From an uncultured Paraglaciecola sp. (GTDB taxonomy: Bacteria > Pseudomonadota > Gammaproteobacteria > Enterobacterales > Alteromonadaceae): DNA of 8,872 nucleotides. Both the position numbers and the translations under genes were made by a program. Below are positions 1 to 6,063 of the stretch, piece after piece (within the stretch, counting starts at the first letter, position 1; each line of letters begins with the position of its first letter). The notes below the pieces were generated by a model that did no database searches, had not been told where the DNA came from, and worked only from the letters and a program-made list of their open reading frames with translations. The stretch spans positions 1 through 8,872 of the forward strand of contig CAJQKX010000403.1 of assembly GCA_905479025.1 (NCBI GenBank), in the 5' to 3' direction.

Positions 1-120
1 TTGCTGACCTTCGGTCGCATTTTGTAAACGACCTTTACCCTTGCACTGTATGTAGGTTAATAAACCAATAAGTGCGGTAACAACTGCAAATATCGACACT
101 TGGATCATGGTTTCTGACAT
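1..120 (-). CDS. Probable sodium:solute symporter (SSS family), N-terminal fragment
   Basis: The first 40 codons are visible and the gene continues past the left edge. The reading starts MSETMIQVSIFAVVTALIG and has one hydrophobic stretch (about residues 6-24), then a basic, polar segment (QCKGKGRLQNATEGQQ). This order, a first membrane helix followed by a short charged linker, fits the start of SSS-family sugar symporters of the YidK/SGLT type, where a YFLAG-like motif normally follows; that motif would lie outside the window. The start is well supported by AAGGAG seven bases upstream. It lies 105 bp behind sapC on the same strand. In this setting a sodium-driven importer for galactose or an alpha-galactoside would supply the inner-membrane step, but that is inference. 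With only 40 residues, another membrane transporter cannot be excluded. Confidence 0.62.
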   Translation of the reverse strand, partial: MSETMIQVSIFAVVTALIGLLTYIQCKGKGRLQNATEGQQ

Positions 121-127
121 ATTATGG

Positions 128-133
128 CTCCTT
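128..133 (-). promoter_or_regulatory. Ribosome binding site of the symporter
   Basis: AAGGAG on the minus strand, with a seven-base spacer to the ATG at 120-118. It decides the start of a gene too truncated to judge by homology. Confidence 0.75.
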
Positions 134-137
134 GGCC

Positions 138-165
138 AGTTTGCCTTTTGTAGGAAAAGCAAACT
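138..165 (-). other. Leader hairpin between sapC and the symporter
   Basis: As RNA on the minus strand, arms AGUUUGCUUUU and AAAGGCAAACU can form about 11 pairs (one G-U) around a six-base loop. The structure ends four bases before the AAGGAG ribosome binding site. No U-run follows it on the minus strand, so it is not a normal intrinsic terminator for sapC. It could be a processing or stability element between genes of one transcript, or a leader structure affecting symporter translation. The rest of 121-225 is AT-rich, including an A/T-only hairpin around 188-208 (T-run, CTAT, A-run) just behind the sapC stop. Confidence 0.45.
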
Positions 166-225
166 TATTATTTTAATGTATTATGCTGTTTTTTTTCTAT
201 AAAAAACGAAGGTGATACATACGGT

Positions 226-990
226 TTAACCAGCTGCCCTATCTTTCGCCACTTCAATTTTCAGTTGCGCCACCTTAGGTAAGTCAATGTGACTATTTTG
301 TTTTTGTATAATTGAGTTGAGTTGATAAATTGAAATCAATAGCGCATGAATTTGCACCAGATACCCCTGTTGGTTTAAGCCATGTAACTGTTCTGCAGAT
401 AGGGCATTAATCTTATCTTCGTCAATCGTTATCAACCCAGTAATGCTTTGATTTGTTCCATCCTGATACTGCACGACCAAATCGATGCTTTTTAACAACC
501 CCATTTGTTCGAGCTCTTTGCCAAACTGGAAGGTATGTATATCATTTTGAATATCAGCTTCGAGTAATACTTTTGCGCGGCTAAGTTGCATAGACGCTTT
601 GCCATTTTCTTCAAATAATAATTCGCCGTGTTCCTTAGAGAAAACCTGATTTTTTTCATCAATGCCTATGGTATAACTTTTTGCATCCGATTTAGAGCGC
701 ATCAAAAAGAAGGGGAAGGTCTTTATGGCACTGGGCTGATAGGTCGATTGCCATTGTCCGTCCTTTACAAACATATTTTGTTGACTTTCGAAGCTTGTCA
801 AAGCAGAAAGTACTAATGCACCATCTTGCGCACTTCGTGTAAAGAATATTGGGAAATTACCTGCAGCCCGCCCCACCTCATTCACTCGCAATTTAACTAT
901 TTGCTGGGTTGCAGCAACTTCAACACCACAATTTACTCTTACTTTTAAACCTTGATGTTGAGTACTACTTAGTTCAACTAATTCTGACAT
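226..990 (-). CDS. SapC family protein
   Basis: 254 aa, the usual length for the SapC family (PF07277). Family-like landmarks are visible: NFPIFF at residues 45-50, the LSALTSFESQQNMFV block at 61-75 (family pattern: small hydrophobic run, then N-x-F-V), DGQW at 77-80, and YQPSAIKTFPFFL at 84-96, matching the family's Y-x-P-x(n)-PF segment. No signal peptide or membrane helix is seen, so it is probably cytoplasmic. The name comes from Campylobacter surface-layer genetics; the biochemical role is not established. It starts six bases behind the halogenase stop, with AAGAG about ten bases upstream inside the halogenase's last codons, so the two are almost certainly co-transcribed and possibly translationally coupled. 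Co-occurrence with halogenase-like genes and TonB receptors suggests a joint function. Family call is strong, function unknown. Confidence 0.88.
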   Translation of the reverse strand: MSELVELSSTQHQGLKVRVNCGVEVAATQQIVKLRVNEVGRAAGNFPIFFTRSAQDGALVLSALTSFESQQNMFVKDGQWQSTYQPSAIKTFPFFLMRSKSDAKSYTIGIDEKNQVFSKEHGELLFEENGKASMQLSRAKVLLEADIQNDIHTFQFGKELEQMGLLKSIDLVVQYQDGTNQSITGLITIDEDKINALSAEQLHGLNQQGYLVQIHALLISIYQLNSIIQKQNSHIDLPKVAQLKIEVAKDRAAG

Positions 991-996
991 CTGTTG

Positions 997-2553
997 TTAT
1001 CTCTTATTCGCTGAGGCTAGCCACTTTTCAATATAATCTCTGTGCGGTGGCAATGTTTGCAACATCTGTTGAGTAAGCTGTTGGTTGCGTTTTATAATCT
1101 GTTCAGCTTGCTGATGTTGACGATATAAGTGACTTTGTTTACTAAAATCAGGATTAAAACCCATGCCATATAGCACATATTGGTAACTTGCCGCTGGGAA
1201 CAGTTCGATGGCACTATCAAAGTCTTGGCTGGTTGGGCCTCGATACGACCATATTGCTAAGTCTTCTTTTAAGCTTTCAGGAATTGAAGCTTCAGCTACA
1301 TGAGCTTGCCAATAAGGTTCGGGGCGTTTAGTCAACATATAATGCAACTTGAGAAAGTCTATAATACGCTGCCAACGGTATTGCATTTGTTGATTAAAAC
1401 GCTTTTCTGCTATCGGCAACAATGAAGCATCGGCAGGCAAATTTTCGGCTATATATCTGGCTGACAACTCCACCAACATAATAGCCGTGGCCTCCAACGG
1501 TTCAACAAACCCAGCTGACATACCAACAGCAACACAATTTTTCTTCCAAAACTGCTTTCTATGTCCCGATTTAAAATTTATTTTTCGAGCACTAATACCC
1601 TCTGCAGCCACACCAAGATATTTACGCAAGTTGGTTTCGGCTTCATCGTCACTCAAATAATCTGACGAATACACATGCCCGACACCACGTCTATGGGTTA
1701 AGCCAATATCCCAAATCCAGCCTGCATTTTGCGCGGTAGCTATAGTATGACAGGCAATAGGACTGTCTATATCTTCATAGGGAACGTGCATTGCCAATGC
1801 CGTATCATTAAACAATACATCATCAACGGAAACAAAAGGTACGTCTAAGGCTTTTCCCAAAAGCAAAGAAGCAAAACCGGTACAGTCAACAAATAAATCT
1901 GCACTAATCACACCCACTCCAGATGCCACAATATGTTTTATTGCGCCGTCGTTAGTTAAAACAGTATCTTCAACGGTAGCGACGACATGCTCAACACCTA
2001 ATTTACTTTTACAATGGTCTTTTAATAACTCAGCAAAAGCGCCTGCATCCAGATGATAAGCATAATTACATTGCCCCTTATATTCTGTTTCGGCCATGGT
2101 TCTGGGTGCGAGCCCAGCTTCACAAATATGATGTTGAAAATTCGACTCTACTGCATAGTTTTCAATGTTTTTTACATAAGGAGCTAAATCGATACGGCCG
2201 TAACCCAGGGGGACTGTAAAAGGATGATAATAAAAATCACCATTTCCATTGACCCAGTCAACAAATTTTCCACCTTGCTTGAATACTGCATGACATTTTT
2301 CAAATAAGTCACTTTCTTTAATACCAATTTGCTGCATGGTATTTTTCATAGTCGGCCAAGTGCCTTCACCCACCCCCACAGTAGGAATGTCAGAAGACTC
2401 CACTAGTACGACATGCACCGCGGGTTTTTGACCTTCCGCGGTAATACTTTGATGGTGTGCCGCTATCACTGCCGCAGTTAACCATCCAGCCGTACCACCA
2501 CCTACTACCACTAATTTTTTAACTGCTTTTGACATGATAAGGAGTCTGTCCAT
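997..2553 (-). CDS. Flavin-dependent tryptophan halogenase family protein
   Basis: 518 aa, typical for the family (PF04820). In order: the FAD-binding GGGTAGW (18-24); VGVGEGTWPT (59-68), the family's GVGE-x-T-x-P segment; K92 in AVFKQGGKF, aligning with the catalytic lysine (K79) of PrnA/RebH; DCTGF (223-227), the second FAD motif; WIWDIG (279-284), equivalent to WxWxIP; and SAGFVEPLEATA (346-357), where E354 matches the catalytic glutamate. So the FAD fold and both key catalytic residues are present, but the WxWxIP proline is Gly and the usual E-S-T-G is E-A-T-A. It should use FADH2 from a separate reductase; substrate unknown, and free tryptophan is unlikely to be assumed from the name. 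No signal peptide, so cytoplasmic. Start is uncertain: Met7 (2533-2535, MSKAVKKLVVVGGG) matches the usual N-terminal length better, and neither start has a good ribosome site. Cotranscribed with sapC. Confidence 0.9.
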   Translation of the reverse strand: MDRLLIMSKAVKKLVVVGGGTAGWLTAAVIAAHHQSITAEGQKPAVHVVLVESSDIPTVGVGEGTWPTMKNTMQQIGIKESDLFEKCHAVFKQGGKFVDWVNGNGDFYYHPFTVPLGYGRIDLAPYVKNIENYAVESNFQHHICEAGLAPRTMAETEYKGQCNYAYHLDAGAFAELLKDHCKSKLGVEHVVATVEDTVLTNDGAIKHIVASGVGVISADLFVDCTGFASLLLGKALDVPFVSVDDVLFNDTALAMHVPYEDIDSPIACHTIATAQNAGWIWDIGLTHRRGVGHVYSSDYLSDDEAETNLRKYLGVAAEGISARKINFKSGHRKQFWKKNCVAVGMSAGFVEPLEATAIMLVELSARYIAENLPADASLLPIAEKRFNQQMQYRWQRIIDFLKLHYMLTKRPEPYWQAHVAEASIPESLKEDLAIWSYRGPTSQDFDSAIELFPAASYQYVLYGMGFNPDFSKQSHLYRQHQQAEQIIKRNQQLTQQMLQTLPPHRDYIEKWLASANKR

Positions 2554-2577
2554 CTTAAAATTTTTGATATTTTATTC

Positions 2578-2635
2578 TTATCTAAAACGACATGTAATAA
2601 AACCGTAAAGTAATAATAAATAACATTTTAGATAA
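2578..2635. repeat. Inverted repeat TTATCTAAAA ... TTTTAGATAA in the halogenase leader
   Basis: Two perfect 10-base arms at 2578-2587 and 2626-2635, separated by 38 AT-rich bases. The left arm ends about 25 bases upstream of the annotated halogenase start; the right arm overlaps the U-run of the receptor's terminator. The same 12-mer as the longer form of the right arm, TTTTATCTAAAA, recurs at 5939-5950 in front of the alpha-galactosidase. It may be a protein-binding site pair, a leader hairpin, or chance in AT-rich DNA. Confidence 0.35.
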
Positions 2636-2666
2636 AAACGGCCCGGACAATAATGCCACAGGCCAT
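2632..2666 (-). terminator. Probable intrinsic terminator of the TonB receptor gene
   Basis: On the minus strand, arms AUGGCCUG (2666-2659) and CGGGCCGU (2645-2638) pair over eight bases including two G-U pairs, around a 13-base loop, followed directly by a short U-run (UUUUUAUC). It lies about 60 bases behind the receptor stop and before the halogenase leader. It suggests that at least part of the transcription stops here, so that the abundant receptor is made in excess over halogenase and SapC. The long loop makes it a moderate rather than strong terminator. Confidence 0.55.
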
Positions 2667-2686
2667 CGGATACACTTCACATCAAT

Positions 2687-2715
2687 GCCTGTCAGACGAG
2701 GTTCATCTGACAAGC
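2687..2715 (-). other. Stable hairpin 12 bases behind the receptor stop
   Basis: As minus-strand RNA, GCUUGUCAGAUGA and UCGUCUGACAGGC pair over 13 bases (two G-U) with a three-base ACC loop. There is no U-run behind it, so it is not a typical intrinsic terminator. It sits between the stop codon and the U-tailed hairpin at 2632-2666, where it could protect the receptor mRNA 3' end or assist termination. Confidence 0.5.
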
Positions 2716-2727
2716 CTGCGTGACATA

Positions 2728-5541
2728 CTAGAAATTAGCGCGTACGCCTACTGCATAGCGTGTTCCAGTATCTTGGATTTGAGTAGTTTGAATTGCAAAA
2801 CGACCATGTTTCCGCGTTTCTACACCTGTCAAATTAATGCCTTCGATAAAAACAGTAATGTTTTCGTTGATATCATAACTGGCACTTGCATCCCATTGCC
2901 CATACGTATCGACAAACTCTGGTTCACCCGTTCCAGCAGCAAGGGTTTGCAGGAAAGCTTCTCGGTTGTTGTAGGCAATACGTGCTTGCAATGCATCTTT
3001 CTCATAAAACATTATCAAGTTTTGTGAATTGCCTAATCCTTCTAACGCAAACGTTTGTGAAACGGTAGTATCAATCTCTGCATCACTGTTAACAACAGTG
3101 GCATTAGCAGAAACACCAAAACCATTTTCCCACACATGGGTTACGGATAATTCAAAACCATTGACTTGGGCTGTTTCGCCATTTTGTGGACGACTTACCA
3201 AATAGTTTTCTGAAGCACCTTGCAATTCATCAGAAACAATCGCACCTGGAGGAAGTTGATCAGGTGCACAGTTTCCACAAATATTGCCTGGTGTGCTTGC
3301 ACGATTTCCAAGAACGAATGTCTCTTCACCGCGCAAGGTTGTAATAAAGTCATCTACTTCTTTATTAAAATAAGCGAAGGTTAATGAGCTTGCATCACCA
3401 AAGTACCATTCATAGGACAAGTCCCAGTTTTGTGACTTGAAGGGTTTAAGCGCAGGGTTACCACCGGCTGCAGTAAGGTTTTGTAAACGAGGCTCACCAA
3501 TATTTGTCACAGAAGATAACTGCGACAAAGTAGGTCGAGTTAACGAGTCATAAAAAGAGAAGCGTAATACCATGTCATCTTGAACATCTAGCTTAAAGTT
3601 CACACTGGGGAGCAAGTTGGCATAACTGCCACCTTTTGTAACCGGAGCTTCTGAACCTTCATAGACATTCTGGAACAATGTAGTATCACTGGTTGCGATA
3701 ACATCGGCCAAAACACGTTCAGCACCTTCTACAGACGTATTAGTTTCACTGTACCTTGCACCAACGTTCACTGTCCATGGCATATCGCCTAATTCACCCT
3801 GAAACACAAAATCCAAATACAGACTCGTCACTTCTTCACTGATGATAGAAAAATCACCCGTACGCTCAGGATCCCATCCATTGTTAGCCGCGATAATGGC
3901 TGCAGTGGTCCCTGCTGGTATTCCTAACGTGCCATCATTGTCTAATTGCATTGCTGAGTTAGTTGATAATACATCAAAGAAAGCCGCTGCATCATATGTG
4001 TACCAAGTATCGGTTACGCCCTTGAAAAAGTTATTCGCCGTGTATGGTACTAATGTTCCGCTAGGGACGGAGCCACGATAACCACCGAACAAACCGAACA
4101 TGCCCGCAATATTATTTGTGTGAGAGAAGTTTTGAATAGATTTTTTACGATCCTGATGATAAGCACCGAACTTCATTTGAGTAAAGGTATCGCTGTCAGG
4201 TGTATAGATAAAATCAGCTTTTATCTCATTCACATCATCTTTATTATCTACACCACCTTTACCATAAACGTGGGTGCGCCCTAAACTTGCGTCAGGCAGA
4301 GAACCGCCAGAAAAACCATTATGCTGTGTAGTGAAACTTCCACCATCAAGAGAGGTTTGATAATTATTCACTATGCCGATAACAGTAAAAAAATTACTGC
4401 CATCAGATGTATCATTTTCAGCACTCGAGGATGAAAAATCAAAATTAGCTTTTAATTTATCATTAATATCCCACTCAACATTCAATCCCAAAGCTTCGAT
4501 AGAGACGTTACGGCTATTACCTGAACTCTCAACAAAATCGGTTGCTGCATTACCACCCACTTGGTCAATAAACGTTGCAGTGCGAGTTTCGGGATCAACT
4601 GTGACACTGCCAACACGAGTCGGTTCGTACCAAGCAGCTAAATCATGCTGGATAGAGTCCACTTCAAATTCAGACATAAAGCCATCAAAAGTAATTGATA
4701 TCTCGTCACTAGGTGCATACTGCAATACTAATGAAGCATTGGTTCTGGTTCGCTCTTGCTGATCAGATATATGATCGATATTTCGAGGTATATATACATT
4801 ACTTGCAAGTACTTCACCTGCGGTATTAGATAGATTAATGCCTGGACGCCAGCCTGTTGTTCCAATGGAGTTAATGTCAACATCACGCTGTTGATGTGAT
4901 GCAGAAAATAACACACCAAATTTATCATCATCAAATGTGTTACTAATTAAAACCGAGGCGCTTGGTGAGGTTTTTTCATTTAGTTTTTCGTAGGTTGCTT
5001 TTACTGAACCAGCTACCCTAAAACCGTCAATATCAAAAGGTCTTGCCGTTGATACATTAATAGTTGCGCCTATGCCACCTTCTTGGAGATCAGCACGTGT
5101 ACTTTTATAAACATCAGCTCCACTGATCATCTCTGCAGCTAACACATCAAAACTGAATTCTCGACCTGGATTTTCAGTGGCGATTTGACGACCATTGACT
5201 AGTACGTTGTTAAATTGTGGACCAAATCCACGAACCGTAACAAACTGCCCTTCACCACCACTTCGGTCAATAGACACACCCGTTATTCGTTGCAATGATT
5301 CAGCAACGTTTAAATCTGGGAATTTACCCAAGTCTTCAGCAGCAATACCATCTGAGACAATCAGCGATTCTTTTTTATTTAACATTGCGCGTTTTAAACT
5401 ACTTACAATGCCCCTTACTTGAATGACTTCAATATCATCAGTTGCGGTTGCTTCTTGAGCAACGACTGAAGACATACTTAACGTAGCTGCGGGTAATATT
5501 AAAGCAGCCTTTACTGCTGCCCAAAGATAATTTTTTTTCAT
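2728..5541 (-). CDS. TonB-dependent outer-membrane receptor, Alteromonas/Xanthomonas/Caulobacter type
   Basis: 937 aa, within the usual range. It begins with a Sec signal peptide (MKKNYLWAAVKAALILPAA..., likely cut after SVVA at residue 28), then a TonB-box-like IEVIQVRGI (37-45). The plug domain (about 50-170) carries family blocks: SDGIAAEDLGKFPDLNVAESLQRITGVSIDR in parts (62-92), VTVRGFGPQFNNVLVNGR (101-118), GADVYKS (141-147) and GGIGATINV (155-163). The beta-barrel fills the rest and ends GVRANF, with the terminal Phe needed for barrel assembly. It should import a bulky substrate across the outer membrane using TonB-ExbBD energy; the neighbouring alpha-galactosidase points to an alpha-galactoside, by inference. 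C755 and C758 form an odd CGNC pair in the barrel domain. AGGA eight bases upstream supports the start. No SusD partner is present, as usual in proteobacteria. Confidence 0.93.
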   Translation of the reverse strand: MKKNYLWAAVKAALILPAATLSMSSVVAQEATATDDIEVIQVRGIVSSLKRAMLNKKESLIVSDGIAAEDLGKFPDLNVAESLQRITGVSIDRSGGEGQFVTVRGFGPQFNNVLVNGRQIATENPGREFSFDVLAAEMISGADVYKSTRADLQEGGIGATINVSTARPFDIDGFRVAGSVKATYEKLNEKTSPSASVLISNTFDDDKFGVLFSASHQQRDVDINSIGTTGWRPGINLSNTAGEVLASNVYIPRNIDHISDQQERTRTNASLVLQYAPSDEISITFDGFMSEFEVDSIQHDLAAWYEPTRVGSVTVDPETRTATFIDQVGGNAATDFVESSGNSRNVSIEALGLNVEWDINDKLKANFDFSSSSAENDTSDGSNFFTVIGIVNNYQTSLDGGSFTTQHNGFSGGSLPDASLGRTHVYGKGGVDNKDDVNEIKADFIYTPDSDTFTQMKFGAYHQDRKKSIQNFSHTNNIAGMFGLFGGYRGSVPSGTLVPYTANNFFKGVTDTWYTYDAAAFFDVLSTNSAMQLDNDGTLGIPAGTTAAIIAANNGWDPERTGDFSIISEEVTSLYLDFVFQGELGDMPWTVNVGARYSETNTSVEGAERVLADVIATSDTTLFQNVYEGSEAPVTKGGSYANLLPSVNFKLDVQDDMVLRFSFYDSLTRPTLSQLSSVTNIGEPRLQNLTAAGGNPALKPFKSQNWDLSYEWYFGDASSLTFAYFNKEVDDFITTLRGEETFVLGNRASTPGNICGNCAPDQLPPGAIVSDELQGASENYLVSRPQNGETAQVNGFELSVTHVWENGFGVSANATVVNSDAEIDTTVSQTFALEGLGNSQNLIMFYEKDALQARIAYNNREAFLQTLAAGTGEPEFVDTYGQWDASASYDINENITVFIEGINLTGVETRKHGRFAIQTTQIQDTGTRYAVGVRANF

Positions 5542-5549
5542 ATGGTGTG

Positions 5550-5553
5550 TCCT
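5550..5553 (-). promoter_or_regulatory. Ribosome binding site of the TonB receptor
   Basis: AGGA on the minus strand, eight bases from the ATG at 5541-5539. The ATG is followed by a run of eight A residues spanning codons 2-4. Confidence 0.65.
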
Positions 5554-5571
5554 GTTTTTGTCTAATTAATT

Positions 5572-5577
5572 ATTATA
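5572..5577 (-). promoter_or_regulatory. Candidate -10 box of the TonB receptor promoter
   Basis: A perfect TATAAT on the minus strand, 30 bases before the start codon, which would give a leader of about 24 bases. No good -35 hexamer lies 16-18 bases upstream (GCTAAA at best), so the promoter would need an activator, or the match is chance in AT-rich DNA. Confidence 0.35.
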
Positions 5578-5596
5578 TTAAGATGCCATAACTTTT

Positions 5597-5608
5597 AGCC
5601 ATTTGGCT
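5597..5608. promoter_or_regulatory. Operator-like palindrome AGCCA-TT-TGGCT
   Basis: Five-base perfect arms around two bases, just upstream of the receptor's candidate -10, about where a -35 element would lie. The position would suit a repressor or activator. No regulator gene is in the window, so the binding protein is unknown. Confidence 0.3.
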
Positions 5609-5680
5609 TTGTTACGAATATGCGTGTTCAAATAAAACAGGCAAGCATCAGTCCAACCGACAACAACTTATCAACATTTT

Positions 5681-5700
5681 TGCAACATAAAAATATTGCA
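5681..5700. promoter_or_regulatory. Operator-like 20-bp imperfect palindrome
   Basis: TGCAACAT and ATATTGCA flank AAAA; the arms match at seven of eight positions. The length and the TGCAA/TTGCA half-sites resemble binding sites of dimeric regulators. It is 139 bases upstream of the receptor start and about 360 upstream of the alpha-galactosidase. Confidence 0.33.
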
Positions 5701-5975
5701 CTTTGCCATTTACTAGCCGTTACAGTCGACGTTACAAAGTAATATCTTGACTCACGACTAACTTACATTTCATCAAAGCCTTATGCTACATATGCTAACA
5801 GCCCATCCAACTTACACTTATATAAGACAAAAGAGTATTTTTTAAAATGATATATACAATTTATTATTACTTATATTCATTAACAAATAACGCCTCACCT
5901 CAATCAAAAAATTAACATTTGAAGCTTTTTAATGTTTGTTTTATCTAAAACCTAAGAAAAGTTAGCTAGTTTTAA

Positions 5976-6005
5976 TTGCAAAAGATATTATTCTCACGCT
6001 ATAAC
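5976..6005 (+). promoter_or_regulatory. Candidate promoter of the alpha-galactosidase
   Basis: TTGCAA (5976-5981, four of six to the -35 consensus), an 18-base spacer, then TATAAC (6000-6005, five of six to the -10). Transcription would start near 6012, leaving a leader of about 50 bases. The TTTTATCTAAAAC element at 5939-5951 lies roughly 25 bases upstream of the -35, where an activator could bind. Prediction by eye only. Confidence 0.4.
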
Positions 6006-6063
6006 AGCCTCAATTTCTTGGCGTCGATTTTCTAAGCGTTTTAATAAGGTTAAAAACCCAAAT

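Larger units (their letters stand above)
5542..6063. promoter_or_regulatory. Divergent AT-rich regulatory region between receptor and alpha-galactosidase
   Basis: 522 bp without a credible gene on either strand. It holds the ribosome sites and candidate promoters of both flanking genes, two operator-like palindromes (5597-5608 and 5681-5700), a CGTTACA direct repeat at 5718-5724 and 5730-5736 (12-base period) around a GTCGAC, and the TTTTATCTAAAAC element at 5939-5951. Its length suggests regulated control of both directions. The stretch 5750-5930 is AT-rich with nothing further that I can support. Confidence 0.6.

Noticed and set aside
628..816. Plus-strand reading frame of 62 codons opposite sapC
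   Set aside because: It lies wholly inside the well-supported SapC gene on the other strand, has no recognisable domain, and is a shadow frame.
2653..3027. Plus-strand reading frame of 124 codons over the receptor's 3' end
   Set aside because: It overlaps the receptor coding region and the terminator hairpins in antisense, has no ribosome site or family-like motif, and a composition that looks like a complement of barrel strands.
4373..4762. Plus-strand reading frame of 129 codons inside the receptor
   Set aside because: It is entirely antisense to the receptor barrel, with no recognisable motif.
4728..4934. Minus-strand reading frame of 68 codons in another frame of the receptor
   Set aside because: It is internal to the receptor gene, which is intact through this stretch, so there is no frameshift to explain.
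5531..5538. Run of eight A at codons 2-4 of the receptor as a slippage switch
   Set aside because: Met-Lys-Lys-Asn starts are very common in exported proteins of AT-rich bacteria, and the frame is intact; nothing points to regulated slippage.
5718..5736. CGTTACA direct repeat with a central GTCGAC as a possible operator
   Set aside because: The palindrome extends over only six bases and the flanks do not match; two short direct repeats are too weak to call a site alone. It is only mentioned in the regulatory-region entry.
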